Source: Sphingopyxis sp. MWB1 (GTDB taxonomy: Bacteria; Pseudomonadota; Alphaproteobacteria; Sphingomonadales; Sphingomonadaceae). Taken from it: 64,000 bases of DNA. This document shows, in pieces, positions 53,080 through 63,193 of the stretch (its first letter is position 1; every line of letters starts with the position of its first letter). The position numbers and the translations under genes were made by a program. The notes under the pieces were generated by a model, which worked only from the letters and a program-made list of their open reading frames with translations, was not told the DNA's origin and searched no databases. The stretch is from the NCBI RefSeq assembly GCF_000763945.1, contig NZ_JQFJ01000002.1, forward strand, positions 1,911,501 through 1,975,500. Direction: 5' to 3'.

Positions 53080-55736
53080 TCGCTTTGCTCCGCCACAAGC
53101 TGCTTGATGCGATAGAGGGCGTCAAGCGCCTCGCGCGGGGTGAGCGCATCAGGGTCGATATCGGCGAGCGCCTCGCGCAGCGGATCGGCGGGGGCGGCGG
53201 GGCCTTCCGCCAAGGTCGCGGCAAAGAGCGGCAGATCGTCGAGCCCGGCGGCAAGCCCGCCCGTTGCCTCGCGCCCCGCCTCCAGCTTGGCGAGCACCGC
53301 CTCGGCGCGCTTAACGACCGCGGGCGAGACCCCGGCCAGCCGCGCCACGGCCAGACCATAGCTGCGGTCCGCCGGTCCATCAGCGACTTCGTGGAGCAGC
53401 ACGAGATCGCCCTTCCACTCGCGCGCGCGGACATGATGGAGCGAGAGCGCATCGAGGCTTTCGGCAAGCCGCGTCAGCTCGTGATAATGAGTGGCGAACA
53501 GGCAGCGGCAGCGGTTGACCTCATGCACCGCCTCGACCACCGACCAGGCGAGTGCGAGCCCGTCATAGGTGGAGGTGCCGCGCCCGACCTCGTCCAATAT
53601 GACGAAGCTGTTAGGCGTCGCCTGCGCCAGAATCGCGGCGGTCTCGACCATTTCGACCATGAAGGTCGAACGCCCCCGCGCGAGATTGTCGCTGGCGCCG
53701 ACGCGGCTGAACAGCCGGTCGACAAGACCCAGCCGCGCCGAGGTGGCGGGGACGAAAGCACCCGCCTGCGCGAGCACGACGATCAGCGCATTCTGCCGCA
53801 GGAAAGTCGATTTGCCGCCCATATTCGGCCCGGTGACGAGCCACAGCCGGTCGCTTTCCCCCAGCGAGAGATCATTGGGGACGAAACGCTCGCCCGATTT
53901 CGCCAGCGCCGCCTCGACCACCGGATGGCGCCCGCCTGTTACATTGAGACAGGGTTCATCGGCGATATCGGGGCGGCACCAGCCATGGCTCATCGCATGA
54001 TCGGCGAGCGCCGCCGCGACGTCGATCCGCGCGAGCACGTCGCAGCTTGCGGCAATCGGCTCGCGCCGCTCGACCGCCATCGCAACCAGGGTTTCGAGAT
54101 GCGCCGCCTCTGCCGCCAGTGCATGAACCCCCGCTTGGGTGACGCGGCTCGCTGCCTCGTGCAAGTCGGGCGAGTTGAACCGCACCGCGCCCGCGAGCGT
54201 CTGGCGGTGGGTAAAGCCCGATCCTTCAGCCATCAGTGCATCGGCATGTTTGGCGGGCACTTCGACATGATAGCCGAGCACGCCATTGTGGCGGATCTTG
54301 AGCGCAGCGATGCCCGTGCGTTCGCGATACTCCGCCTCCAGCGCCGCAATCGCCTTGCGCCCGTCGCGCGCAGTTTCGCGCAAGGCATCGAGCGCGGCGT
54401 CATAGCCTTCGGCGATATAGCCGCCCTGCGCCGCATCGACGGCGGGCGTCTCGACGAGCGCGCGGCTGAGCTCATCGACAAGCGCGCCATGGCCATCGAG
54501 CCGGGGGAGCAGCCGGCCGAGCATCGGCGGCAGATCGGCGCGGCGCGCCATCTGTTCGCGCAGCAGCCGCGCGCCCGCCAGCGCATCGCGAAGCTGGGCA
54601 AGATCGCGCGGCCCGCCGCGCCCTGCGACCAGCCGTCCCAGCGCGCGCCCAGCGTCGGGAAGCGCGCGCAGCGCCGCGCGCAAATCGCCGCGCCACAGCG
54701 CATCGCGCGCGAGCGCATCGACCAGATCGAGCCGCTCGACAATCGCCGCGCGATCGGTGAGCGGGCTGGAGAGATCGTCGGCGAGCAGGCGCGCGCCCGC
54801 CGCCGTCACCGTGCGGTCGATGGTGGCGAGCAGGCTGCCCTCGCGCCGCCCCGCCATGGTTCGCACCAGTTCGAGGCTTTCGCGCGTCGCAGCATCAATC
54901 GCCATGCGGCCCGAAATCTGGTGCCGAACGGGGGGCTGAAGAAAAGCGGCGCTGCCTGTGCCGACATGGTCGAGATAGGCGGCGAGCGCACCCATGGCGG
55001 CGAGTTCGGCGCGGGTGAAGGCGCCAAAGCCGTCGAGCGTTTGCACGGCGAACAGCGCCTCCAGCCGTTTCTGTCCCGCGCTGCTCGAAAATTCGGATGC
55101 CGGGCGGCGGACGAGCTGGCGCGCGGCGGACGGCGGCGCGGCCTCTGCCATTTCGCTGATCAAAAGTTCCGCCGGGACAAGCCGCGCGAGTTCGGCGTCC
55201 AGTTGCTGCGCCGTCAGCGCGACAACTTCAAAAACGCCCGTTGAAATATCGGCGGCGGCAAGCGCCATTTCGCCGCCCACTTCAGCAAGCGCGGCAAGCC
55301 GGTTGGCGCTGCGCCCTTCGAGCAGCGACTCCTCGGTGAGCGTACCCGCGGTAACGAAACGCACGATATCGCGCGCGACCAGCGCCTTCGATCCGCCCCG
55401 CGCCTTCGCCTCTGCCGGGGTTTCGACCTGTTCGGCGATGGCGACCCGGTGGCCCGCCTTTATCAGCCGCGCAAGATAGGATTCGGCCGAATGGACGGGA
55501 ACGCCGCACATCGGCACCGGCTCCCCCCCATGTTCACCGCGCGAGGTGAGCGCAATGTCGAGCGTCGAAGCCGCCGCCTTGGCATCGTCGAAGAAAAGCT
55601 CGAAAAAATCGCCCATGCGGTAAAAGAGCAGGCAATCCTCCGCCTTTTCCTTCAGCGACCAATATTGCGCCATCATCGGTGTCGCGGCGGGCGCGGATGC
55701 TTTGCTCGGTGCGGGTTTGCGGGCAGTGGCGGGCAT
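53076..55736 (-). CDS. mutS: DNA mismatch repair protein MutS, 886 aa
   Basis: MutS recognises mispairs and, with MutL, starts repair. The N-terminal mismatch-binding domain carries DCLLFYRMGDFFELFFDDA with the mismatch-wedging Phe and Glu nearby. The clamp domain follows, then the ABC-type ATPase: Walker A GPNMGGKST (near residue 625), signature and Walker B VILDEVGRGTSTYDG, and switch ATHYHELTRLAE. Only the first about 20 residues are non-conserved and rich in Ala/Pro. The gene is followed by glnD with a four-base overlap and is divergent from maeB. Confidence 0.96.
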   Translation of the reverse strand: MPATARKPAPSKASAPAATPMMAQYWSLKEKAEDCLLFYRMGDFFELFFDDAKAAASTLDIALTSRGEHGGEPVPMCGVPVHSAESYLARLIKAGHRVAIAEQVETPAEAKARGGSKALVARDIVRFVTAGTLTEESLLEGRSANRLAALAEVGGEMALAAADISTGVFEVVALTAQQLDAELARLVPAELLISEMAEAAPPSAARQLVRRPASEFSSSAGQKRLEALFAVQTLDGFGAFTRAELAAMGALAAYLDHVGTGSAAFLQPPVRHQISGRMAIDAATRESLELVRTMAGRREGSLLATIDRTVTAAGARLLADDLSSPLTDRAAIVERLDLVDALARDALWRGDLRAALRALPDAGRALGRLVAGRGGPRDLAQLRDALAGARLLREQMARRADLPPMLGRLLPRLDGHGALVDELSRALVETPAVDAAQGGYIAEGYDAALDALRETARDGRKAIAALEAEYRERTGIAALKIRHNGVLGYHVEVPAKHADALMAEGSGFTHRQTLAGAVRFNSPDLHEAASRVTQAGVHALAAEAAHLETLVAMAVERREPIAASCDVLARIDVAAALADHAMSHGWCRPDIADEPCLNVTGGRHPVVEAALAKSGERFVPNDLSLGESDRLWLVTGPNMGGKSTFLRQNALIVVLAQAGAFVPATSARLGLVDRLFSRVGASDNLARGRSTFMVEMVETAAILAQATPNSFVILDEVGRGTSTYDGLALAWSVVEAVHEVNRCRCLFATHYHELTRLAESLDALSLHHVRAREWKGDLVLLHEVADGPADRSYGLAVARLAGVSPAVVKRAEAVLAKLEAGREATGGLAAGLDDLPLFAATLAEGPAAPADPLREALADIDPDALTPREALDALYRIKQLVAEQSE

Positions 55737-55902
55737 GGCCCCTGCTTAGTGATTGAGGGCCGCATGGCAAGGCGCGATACGGAGCCGCCACCCTCCCCCC
55801 TCGGCATTCGGCACGCGGCGGGCAACATTGCCGGTTACATTTTTCGGCGGCGGCGCTAGGGGAAGGGTGGACGCGCATCTTGTGAGATTTTGAAGAGGAT
55901 AG

Positions 55903-58182
55903 ATGATGGATAGCGGCAGCAAGGTGCAATTTTCGGACCGCGAGGCCCTGCTTTATCACAGCTATGGCCGGCCCGGTAAGATCGAGATCGTTGCATCAAA
56001 GCCGATGGCGACGCAGCGCGACCTGTCGCTGGCCTATTCGCCCGGCGTCGCGGTGCCAGTGAAGGCCATCGCCGAAAATCCCGCCACCGCTTATGATTAT
56101 ACCGCCAAGGGCAATCTGGTCGCCGTCATTTCGAACGGCACCGCGATCCTGGGCCTTGGCAATCTGGGCGCGCTGGCATCGAAGCCGGTGATGGAAGGCA
56201 AGGCGGTGTTGTTCAAGCGCTTTGCCGATGTCGATTCGATCGACCTCGAAGTCGACACCGAAGATCCGCAGGCCTTTATCGACGCGGTCGCGCTGCTCGG
56301 CCCCAGCTTTGGCGGGATCAATCTGGAAGACATCGCCGCGCCCAATTGCTTCATCATCGAAGCGGCGCTGAAAGAGAAGATGAACATTCCGGTGTTCCAT
56401 GACGACCAGCATGGCACAGCGATCATCACCGCTGCCGGGCTGATCAACGCCTGTCACCTGACGGGCCGCGACCTTTCCAAGATCAAGGTCGTCGTCAATG
56501 GCGCGGGAGCCGCCGCCATCGCCTGCACCGCGCTGATCAAGGCGATGGGCGTCAAACATGAAAATGTGATCATGTGCGACCGCACCGGCACCATCTATCA
56601 GGGCCGCACCGACGGTATGGACCAGTGGAAATCGGCGCATGCCGTCCCCACCGAAGCACGCGACCTGACCGAGGCGCTGCAGGACGCCGACGTGTTTCTG
56701 GGCTTGTCGGCGGCGGGCGCGCTGAAGCCTGAGATGGTGATGGGCATGGCGCCCGCACCGATCATCTTTGCGATGGCGAACCCCGATCCTGAAATTTCGC
56801 CCCCTGACGCGCGCGCGGCACGCCCCGATGCAATCATTGCGACGGGGCGGTCGGATTATCCCAACCAGGTCAATAATGTCCTGTGCTTCCCCTTCATCTT
56901 TCGCGGCGCGCTCGACGTGCGCGCGACCGCGATCAACGAAGAGATGAAGATTGCCGCCGCCTATGCCATCGCAGAACTGGCGCGCCAGCAGGTGCCCGAG
57001 GAAGTGGCGGCCGCTTATGGGGGGCGGGCGTCGAGCTTTGGGCCGGAATATATCATCCCCTCCCCCTTTGACCCGCGGTTGATGGAAATCGTCCCCGCCG
57101 CGGTCGCCAAGGCGGCGATGGAGACGGGTGTCGCGCAGCAGCCCATCGAGGATCTGGACGATTACCGCACCAGCCTGCGCGCCCGGCTTAATCCCACGAC
57201 ATCGGTGCTGACGCTGGCCTATGAGGCGGCGCGCGCCAATCCCAAGCGCGTCGTCTTTGCCGAGGGTGAGGAAGAGGTGGTGCTGCGCGCCGCGATCCAG
57301 TTCCGCGACGGCGGCTATGGCATTCCGGTGCTCGTCGGCCGCGAAGGACTGCACGACAAGCTGCGCGCGATGGGCGTCGCCGATGCCGAGAATTTCGAGG
57401 TGCATAACAGCGTCAATTCGCCGCATGTCCCCGAAATGGTCGAGTTGCTCTACAAGCGGCTCCAGCGGCGCGGCTATCTGCGCCGCGACTGCGAACGCAT
57501 GGTCAACCGCGACCGCAATATCTTCGGCGCGCTGATGCTGAAAATGGGGCTGGGCGACGCGATGATCACCGGTGTTACGCGCACCTATTCGCGCACCATG
57601 CGCGAAGTGCGGCGCGTGATCGACCATGCCGAAGGCAAGACCCCCTTTGGCACCCATATTTTGGTGGCGCAGCATCGCACCATCTTCATGGCCGACACGA
57701 CGGTCAATGAACGGCCCACCGCCGAAATGCTGGCCGATATTGCCGAGCGCACCGCACAGGTGGCGCGCCGCATGGGGCACGAACCGCGTGTCGCGTTCCT
57801 GTCCTATTCGACTTTTGGCAATCCCGAAGGATCGTGGCTGGAAAATATCCGCGAGGCGGTCCACATCCTCGACAAACGCCAGCCCGGTTTCGAATATGAA
57901 GGCGAAATGGCACCCGACGTCGCGCTCAACGAGCGATTGATGCAGAACTACCCCTTCTGCCGCCTGTCGGGGCCCGCCAATGTGCTGGTGATGCCGGGGC
58001 TGCAATCGGCCAATCTGTCGGCCAAGCTGCTGCGCGAACTGGGCGGCGGCGCGGTGATCGGCCCGGTGCTGGTCGGCATGGAAAAGCCGGTTCAGGTCGC
58101 CACCATGGCCTCCCCCGCGTCTGATCTCGTCACGCTCGCGGTGCTGGCGGCCGGCGGGATTGCGCAGGAACTGTCGGCCTGA
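55903..58182 (+). CDS. maeB: NADP-dependent malic enzyme with phosphotransacetylase-like domain, 759 aa
   Basis: Malic enzyme of the large (MaeB) type: it makes pyruvate, CO2 and NADPH from malate. The N-terminal malic domain has [20 protein letters not shown] and the metal/substrate site [12 protein letters not shown]; the NADP-binding Rossmann region has [13 protein letters not shown]. The C-terminal part (about 430-759) resembles phosphate acetyltransferase ([19 protein letters not shown]), which in other MaeB proteins is regulatory rather than catalytic. The second ATG at 55906 is an alternative; GAGGATAG lies before the first. It is followed by a strong terminator. Confidence 0.95.
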   Translation: MMDSGSKVQFSDREALLYHSYGRPGKIEIVASKPMATQRDLSLAYSPGVAVPVKAIAENPATAYDYTAKGNLVAVISNGTAILGLGNLGALASKPVMEGKAVLFKRFADVDSIDLEVDTEDPQAFIDAVALLGPSFGGINLEDIAAPNCFIIEAALKEKMNIPVFHDDQHGTAIITAAGLINACHLTGRDLSKIKVVVNGAGAAAIACTALIKAMGVKHENVIMCDRTGTIYQGRTDGMDQWKSAHAVPTEARDLTEALQDADVFLGLSAAGALKPEMVMGMAPAPIIFAMANPDPEISPPDARAARPDAIIATGRSDYPNQVNNVLCFPFIFRGALDVRATAINEEMKIAAAYAIAELARQQVPEEVAAAYGGRASSFGPEYIIPSPFDPRLMEIVPAAVAKAAMETGVAQQPIEDLDDYRTSLRARLNPTTSVLTLAYEAARANPKRVVFAEGEEEVVLRAAIQFRDGGYGIPVLVGREGLHDKLRAMGVADAENFEVHNSVNSPHVPEMVELLYKRLQRRGYLRRDCERMVNRDRNIFGALMLKMGLGDAMITGVTRTYSRTMREVRRVIDHAEGKTPFGTHILVAQHRTIFMADTTVNERPTAEMLADIAERTAQVARRMGHEPRVAFLSYSTFGNPEGSWLENIREAVHILDKRQPGFEYEGEMAPDVALNERLMQNYPFCRLSGPANVLVMPGLQSANLSAKLLRELGGGAVIGPVLVGMEKPVQVATMASPASDLVTLAVLAAGGIAQELSA

Positions 58183-58203
58183 TTCCACGACGGCGGCGTA
58201 TCA

Positions 58204-58241
58204 AAAAGGCCCGCGCTGCAAGGGAGCAGCGCGGGCCTTTT
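58204..58241. terminator. Terminator after maeB and bamE
   Basis: GGCCCGCGCTGC and GCAGCGCGGGCC form a perfect twelve-base stem, flanked by AAAAA and TTTT, so it can work on both strands for the converging maeB and bamE transcripts. Confidence 0.9.
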
Positions 58242-58274
58242 GCTATATCAAGACGATAGACCGAACGGGGCGGC

Positions 58275-58757
58275 TTATTGCGACCCGCCCGCCATGCCCG
58301 GCGCACCGACCGCACCGATATTGCCGAAAATATCTTCAAAGAAGCTGCGCTGGCGGCCCAGTGTCGGCGTTTTGTCGCCATGCGGGCTGATCCGCGCTAC
58401 CAAATCGACCCCCGTGCGATCCACCTCGGTCACATTGCCATTGGCGTCGAACCGGATGCGCAGCACTTGCTGATCGATCGGGCGTGGGCGGGCAAAGGCA
58501 AGCTGGCGCGTTTCGCGCGAAACATAATAATAATCCCTGCCGTCGAACTGACCGACAAAGGTGGGGCGGCCCAGCGTCTTTTCGACCGATTCGCGATTAT
58601 CGACGCCCGCCGTAATCGCATCGGTGAGCACCGCATCGGCGATATAGCCCTGCCGCCCCTTAAGCTGGGTGCAGCCGCCGACAGCAACGGCCATCATCAG
58701 GCCAAGGGCTGCCACGCGCGCACGGGGAAGACGGAAGGAAGAAAGCAAAAGCGGCAT
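58275..58757 (-). CDS. bamE: Outer membrane assembly lipoprotein BamE, 160 aa
   Basis: A lipoprotein subunit of the Bam complex that folds outer-membrane proteins. The signal peptide ends in VGGC with Cys29 lipidated. The mature domain (SmpA/OmlA fold) shows TDAITAGVDNRESVEKTLGR and YYYVSRETRQLAF, with IRFDANGNVTEVDR on the last strand. A Gly-rich tail of about 30 residues ends the protein. The start is set at the ATG at 58757, five bases after GGAGAGA; the upstream TTG at 58760 is closer to the ribosome-binding site. The symbol is assigned by family. Confidence 0.9.
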   Translation of the reverse strand: MPLLLSSFRLPRARVAALGLMMAVAVGGCTQLKGRQGYIADAVLTDAITAGVDNRESVEKTLGRPTFVGQFDGRDYYYVSRETRQLAFARPRPIDQQVLRIRFDANGNVTEVDRTGVDLVARISPHGDKTPTLGRQRSFFEDIFGNIGAVGAPGMAGGSQ

Positions 58758-58923
58758 CAATGTCTCTCCATTGCGCCCGGCTCTACAAGCAGGGGCGCCG
58801 GTCCAGCCCGCCTCTTAACCGCAAGCGGCGGGGGGGCACAAGCGGCTTATGCCGCGTCAAAGCTTGCGCCACGCTGACCAACGCCCCTTTTCCGGCGGAG
58901 CGATTCGGCCTAAGCGCGATGCC

Positions 58924-59454
58924 ATGTTTTCGCTTCGCAAATTTTTCCGGCCCGACCCCGACCCCCGCGAGGCGCTGCGCCCGCTGTGGAACGCCGTAAT
59001 TGCCGCCGCACGCCGCCCCCATTGGTATCAGGCTGGCGGCGCGCCCGATACGCTCGACGGACGCTTCGACATGGTCAGCCTTGTCACGGCGCTGGTCCTC
59101 CACCGGATCGACGACGACCCTGCGCAGGCGGCGGCGGGCGTCTATCTGACCGAATTATTCGTCACCGACATGGACGGGCAGATGCGCCAGATTGGTTTCG
59201 GCGACATGGTCGTTGGCAAGCAGGTCGGACGCATGATGGGCGCGCTGGGCGGGCGGCTCGGCGCCTATCGCGCGCCCGACGGATCGCCGGCTCTGCGCGC
59301 CGCGCTGGTTCGCAATCTGTGGCGCGGGCAGGAACCGCCCGCCCCGGCGCTGGACCATGTCATGGGCGAAGTCGCGCGGCTGCGCACCGCACTTTCCGCA
59401 CTGCCGGTGGCGGAGCTGATCGCCGCCGACCAGCTGCCCGAGACAGGCGCATGA
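58924..59454 (+). CDS. Ubiquinol-cytochrome c chaperone (CBP3/UQCC1) family protein, 176 aa
   Basis: Alphaproteobacterial relatives of mitochondrial CBP3, which helps cytochrome b assemble into the bc1 complex. Family features include RPLWNAVIAAARRPHWY, DGRFDMVSLVTALVLHRID and FVTDMDGQMRQIGFGDMVVG. The start at 58924 (MFSLRKFFRPDPDPRE) fits the family; the frame is open 25 codons further upstream without a ribosome-binding site. It is divergent from bamE and overlaps the DUF177 gene by four bases. Confidence 0.82.
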   Translation: MFSLRKFFRPDPDPREALRPLWNAVIAAARRPHWYQAGGAPDTLDGRFDMVSLVTALVLHRIDDDPAQAAAGVYLTELFVTDMDGQMRQIGFGDMVVGKQVGRMMGALGGRLGAYRAPDGSPALRAALVRNLWRGQEPPAPALDHVMGEVARLRTALSALPVAELIAADQLPETGA

Positions 59455-59978
59455 TGACCCCCGAATTTTCTCATGTCGTCACGCTTGCCGAAGCCGGGCC
59501 GGGGCGGCAGGTGACGTTGAATGCCGATGAGACGGCGCGCGCGCGTATCGCGGCGCGGCTCGAGCTGGTCGCGCTCGACCAGTTTCGCGTCGAGGCCGAG
59601 GTTTCGGCGGTCGCGGGCGGCCTCAAGCTGCGCGGAAAGATCACCGCACGGCTGGTGCAAAGCTGCGCCGCCACCGCCCTGCCCGTTCCCGTGAAAATCA
59701 GCGAATCCTTTGACCTGCGCTTTCTGAGTGATGCTGCGCCCGATGTGGCGGAGGAGGAAGAAGTCGAGATCGACAGCGCGGATTGCGACATATTGCCGCT
59801 GGAGGATGATCGCGTCGATGTCGGCGAGGCCGCGGTGCAGACGCTGTCGCTCGCGCTCGAGCCTTTTCCCCGCCACCCCGACGCCGACCGCATATTGGCC
59901 GAAAAGGGTGTGCTGAGCGAAGAGCAGGCCGGCCCCTTCGCTGCGCTGGCCGCGCTCAAAAAAGGCAAGACGGAATAA
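59451..59978 (+). CDS. DUF177 (YceD-family) protein, 175 aa
   Basis: The YceD/DUF177 fold: a conserved central stretch with LRGKITARLVQSCAATALP, where the Cys belongs to a partly retained zinc-binding pair, and an acidic region ISESFDLRFLS to VAEEEEVEIDSADCDIL. In many bacteria the gene precedes rpmF and plsX and has a role in 23S rRNA processing or membrane lipid steps; here neither gene follows. It is coupled to the CBP3-type gene by an ATGA overlap. Confidence 0.82.
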   Translation: MMTPEFSHVVTLAEAGPGRQVTLNADETARARIAARLELVALDQFRVEAEVSAVAGGLKLRGKITARLVQSCAATALPVPVKISESFDLRFLSDAAPDVAEEEEVEIDSADCDILPLEDDRVDVGEAAVQTLSLALEPFPRHPDADRILAEKGVLSEEQAGPFAALAALKKGKTE

Positions 59979-60037
59979 GCGCCAGCGCTGCATGCCTGTT
60001 TCGGCGGCCTGGCTCGCCGCTTTGGGGCTGGGCTCTC

Positions 60038-60715
60038 CTATTCTTCGCCCCTGTCGCCCCGCAGATCGGCGGCAACCGTATCAAGCGGCGAGACAGCCTG
60101 TTCCTTGTCGCTTTTGTCCAGAGCCTCGGCTTTCCCCTCTCCCCCTTCTTCGTCCGCAGCGGCAGGCGGCAACGCGCCGCCCAGCGCGGCCGCCAGCCCG
60201 CGAAGCTGTTCGCCGATGACATTATCGACGGCAGGGCCGATTTCCTTGGGATCAAAGCGCATATAGCCGCCGACAACATAGTCGAAACGAATGCGGCTCC
60301 CGCCGTCCTCCGGCTTGATCTGGATCGTGAGCGTGCCCTTTAGCGCCTCGCCCTGCAGCGGGCCGAGCGCGCCCGACAGGCGTAGCAATGAGCCGGGCTT
60401 GGCGAAGAGAATTTCGGCATGTTTGACGCTGCCCATCCCGCCCCCGCTATCGGGCAGCTTTTCGCAAAAGCATCCCCCGGCCTGCGAATCGAGCCAGAAA
60501 TTTTCGGCGTCCCCCGACCAGCTATGCGCTTTCGACCACCATTTTTGCGGCATGCGAAGCATCGTCCACACCTCATCGGGTGATGCCGCGACCCGCGCGC
60601 TATGCGCGCTGGTGAAACCCTGTTCCGTCTGGTCGATAATTTTCGCTGCCGCTGGCGATGCCAAAGCGAACGCTGCCGAAGCCGCGCAAATAGCGATAAA
60701 CTGCTGCAAGGCCAT
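60038..60715 (-). CDS. Exported SRPBCC (START/Bet v1-like) protein, 225 aa
   Basis: A signal peptide (MALQQFIAICAASAAFALAS, cleavage near AAA-KI) leads to a helix-grip START/Bet v1 domain: ARVAASPDEVWTMLRMPQKW, then GSLLRLSGALGPLQGEALKG and RIRFDYVVGGYM. A charged Glu/Ala-rich tail of about 45 residues ends the protein. The fold binds hydrophobic ligands; none can be named. It is convergent with the DUF177 gene. Confidence 0.78.
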   Translation of the reverse strand: MALQQFIAICAASAAFALASPAAAKIIDQTEQGFTSAHSARVAASPDEVWTMLRMPQKWWSKAHSWSGDAENFWLDSQAGGCFCEKLPDSGGGMGSVKHAEILFAKPGSLLRLSGALGPLQGEALKGTLTIQIKPEDGGSRIRFDYVVGGYMRFDPKEIGPAVDNVIGEQLRGLAAALGGALPPAAADEEGGEGKAEALDKSDKEQAVSPLDTVAADLRGDRGEE

Positions 60716-60846
60716 AATCCCCCTTCCCCCATTTCGGGCGAGCCTAATGGCAGGGCAGACTATTGGCTAGCGTCCGGCTGTCCCCTTCGCCGAAAGGGGT
60801 CTGTCCCCAGCGGGTCGGGGGAGAGACAGGAAAAAAACGACCTCGC

Positions 60847-61506
60847 TCAGCCGGCGCTGGCGAGGATGGTTTCTATCGCGTCGTTGACATCGGCGATGGG
60901 CGCCATGCCGTCGACATGGGTGACGAGCCCGCGCTCGTCATAGATCGGAAGGATCGGCGCCGTCTTGGCGCGATATTCGGCCATGCGGGTGCGGACCGTT
61001 TCCTCATTATCGTCGGGACGGCGCTTGAATTCGCTGCTGCCGCAGGCGTCGCAAACGCCTTCGACCTTGGGCTGCTTGTGACGGTCATGGTAACCGGCAC
61101 CGCATTTGGCGCAGGAAAAGCGGCCCGTGATCCGGTCGACGAGCGCATCCTCCTCGACCCGCAACTCGATGACATGGTCAAGCTTGCGCCCGCGCGCGGC
61201 GAGAATCGCGTCGAGCGCGTCAGCCTGCGCCGCGGTGCGCGGATAACCGTCGAAGATCACCGAGACATCGCCGCCCAGCGCATCGAGCCGTTCGCCAATC
61301 AGCCCCGAGACAATCTCGTCCGAGACCAGCTCGCCCGCATCCATCACGGCCTTGGCCTGCTGTCCCAGCGGCGTGCCTTCTTTGACAGCGGCGCGCAGCA
61401 TGTCCCCGGTCGAAAGCTGGACCATGCCATGCTCTTCCTCCAGCCGTGCGGCCTGCGTCCCCTTGCCCGCCCCCGGCGGCCCCAGCAAAATGATGTTGAG
61501 CGTCAT
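60847..61506 (-). CDS. adk: Adenylate kinase, zinc-type lid, 219 aa
   Basis: It equilibrates ATP and AMP with ADP. P-loop LLGPPGAGKGT at residues 7-17, AMP-binding STGDMLRAAV and FDGYPRTAAQADAL. The lid carries four Cys (CAKCGAGY and CDACGS), so it binds zinc. It lies 48 bases after secY, the conserved secY-adk order. Confidence 0.95.
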   Translation of the reverse strand: MTLNIILLGPPGAGKGTQAARLEEEHGMVQLSTGDMLRAAVKEGTPLGQQAKAVMDAGELVSDEIVSGLIGERLDALGGDVSVIFDGYPRTAAQADALDAILAARGRKLDHVIELRVEEDALVDRITGRFSCAKCGAGYHDRHKQPKVEGVCDACGSSEFKRRPDDNEETVRTRMAEYRAKTAPILPIYDERGLVTHVDGMAPIADVNDAIETILASAG

Positions 61507-61554
61507 GGAAGGTCCCTGTTCCCGTGCCTGTTCGCGCCCGCCCTACCGAAGGGT

Positions 61555-62928
61555 TCAGCGCCGTGCAACGCCGCCCTTCAATTTCGCCTTTTTAATCAGG
61601 TCGCCATATTGGTGCGCGAGCATGTGGCTCTGGATCTGGCTGATCGTGTCGATGGTGACATTGACGATAATCAGCAGGCTGGTGCCGCCCAGCGCAAAGG
61701 GCAGGCCCGAGCTGGCAATGAAATATTCCGGAACCAGGCAGATAAGCGCCAGATAGGCCGCACCGATGACGGTGATGCGCGTCAGCACGAAATCCAGATA
61801 GGCGGCGGTATTCTTGCCCGGGCGGATGCCGGGGATGAAGCCGTTTTGCCGCTTCAGATTGTCGGCGGTTTCCTCCGGGTTGAATACGACTGCGACATAG
61901 AAGAAGCAGAAGAAGATGATGCCCGCAGCATAGAGCAGCATGTAGAGCGGCTGGCCATGCGCCAGATATTGGTTGAGCATGATCAGGAAATCGCCGGTCG
62001 CGGTGTCGCCCTGAACATTATTGCCCATCATCTGGGTGATCGTCACCGGCATCAAGAGCAGCGACGAGGCAAAGATCGGCGGGATCACGCCCGCGGTATT
62101 GACCTTGAGTGGCAGGTGGCTGCGGTCGGCCTGCATCACCCCGCGCTGGGTGGCGCGCTTGGGATATTGGACGAGCACGCGGCGCTGCGCGCGCTCCATG
62201 AAGCTGATGAAGGCGATGACCGCAACCGCGCCGATGATGACTGCAACGACCGTGCCGCCGCCCATCGAGCCTTCGCGGACCTGGGTGAACATTTGCGAGA
62301 AACTGCGCGGAAGCTGCGCCAGAATGCCCGCCATGATGATCAGCGAAATGCCATTGCCGATGCCGCGGCTTGTGATCTGTTCACCCAGCCACATCAGGAA
62401 CAGCGTGCCGCCGACGATGCTGATCACCGCGCCGACGCGGAAGAACATGCCGGGATCCACCACGGCAGCAATGCCCTGGCTGGCGCCAAGGGTTTCCAGA
62501 CCGACCGCGACGAAATAGCCTTGAATCGCGGTGAGCGCGACCGTGCCATAACGCGTATATTGGTTGAGCTTTTTCCGCCCGCTTTCGCCCTCTTTCTTGA
62601 GCGCGGCGAGGCTGGGGGACAGCGCCGCAGCGAGCTGAACGACGATCGATGCAGTAATATAAGGCATAACGCCGAGCGCGATGATACTCATCCGCTCCAG
62701 GCTACCGCCCGAGAAGGTGTTGAAAATGTCCAATATGCCGCCCGAAGCCGCCTGACTGTACAGCTGTGACAACGCAACGGGATCAACCCCCGGCAGCGGC
62801 ACGAAAGACAGAAAGCGAAAAACAATCAAAGCCCCCAGCGTAAACCAGATACGGTTTTTAAGCTCGGTAGCTTGGCCGAACTTCGAAAAGTTCAGGTTGG
62901 AAGCAAATTGGTCGGCGCGTGAGGCCAT
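61555..62928 (-). CDS. secY: Preprotein translocase channel subunit SecY, 457 aa
   Basis: The ten-helix channel of the Sec translocon. Landmarks are RIWFTLGALIVFRFLSFVP (helix 1), the plug-proximal GGILDIFNTFSGGSLERMS, ALGVMPYITASIVVQL (helix 2), NGISLIIMAGILAQLP (helix 4), and the cytoplasmic GFIPGIRPGKNTAAYLDFVL loop. The start is set at the ATG at 62928 (MASRADQFASNLNF), which matches homologues; an ATG at 62934 is also possible, with GAGGAAAG four bases upstream. It is separated from rplO by a terminator and a repeat. Confidence 0.94.
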   Translation of the reverse strand: MASRADQFASNLNFSKFGQATELKNRIWFTLGALIVFRFLSFVPLPGVDPVALSQLYSQAASGGILDIFNTFSGGSLERMSIIALGVMPYITASIVVQLAAALSPSLAALKKEGESGRKKLNQYTRYGTVALTAIQGYFVAVGLETLGASQGIAAVVDPGMFFRVGAVISIVGGTLFLMWLGEQITSRGIGNGISLIIMAGILAQLPRSFSQMFTQVREGSMGGGTVVAVIIGAVAVIAFISFMERAQRRVLVQYPKRATQRGVMQADRSHLPLKVNTAGVIPPIFASSLLLMPVTITQMMGNNVQGDTATGDFLIMLNQYLAHGQPLYMLLYAAGIIFFCFFYVAVVFNPEETADNLKRQNGFIPGIRPGKNTAAYLDFVLTRITVIGAAYLALICLVPEYFIASSGLPFALGGTSLLIIVNVTIDTISQIQSHMLAHQYGDLIKKAKLKGGVARR

Positions 62929-63055
62929 GATCATCTTTCCTCAAGTGGCGGACCGCGCCCCCGCGACCCGGCGCCTATGTGCGTTCGCGCGGCGCGAAGC
63001 GCAAGGGGAAAGGCCTATTTAGCGGCGCGCAAAAGCTGCATTCCCGCTGTCATTA

Positions 63056-63096
63056 CCCGTTCGCATCGGGCGAAGTCGCGATGTCCCTCGACATTG
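63056..63096. repeat. Dispersed palindromic repeat, copy 2
   Basis: CCGTTCGCATCGGGCGAAGT and the following 21 bases match 25111-25151 at 36 of 41 positions. It lies in the rplO-secY gap, between the terminator and the secY start. Confidence 0.75.
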
Positions 63097-63153
63097 GTTA
63101 TTCCGAACGCTGTCTCGAAAGATCCGACACAGCCGCGTGGGACCGGGCAAATC

Positions 63154-63186
63154 GGAAAAGGCGGCTCTTGCGGGAGCCGCCTTTCC
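63154..63186 (-). terminator. Terminator after rplO
   Basis: On the minus strand GGAAAGGCGGCTC pairs with GAGCCGCCTTTTCC around a CCGCAA loop and ends in TTTTCC. It begins eight bases after the rplO stop and would stop or reduce transcription into secY. Confidence 0.8.
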
Positions 63187-63193
63187 AATTCAA

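Noticed and set aside
60716..60846. Terminator after adk
   Set aside because: CCCCTT/AAGGGG at 60782-60799 can pair, but no T-tract follows on the minus strand, so support is too weak to list.
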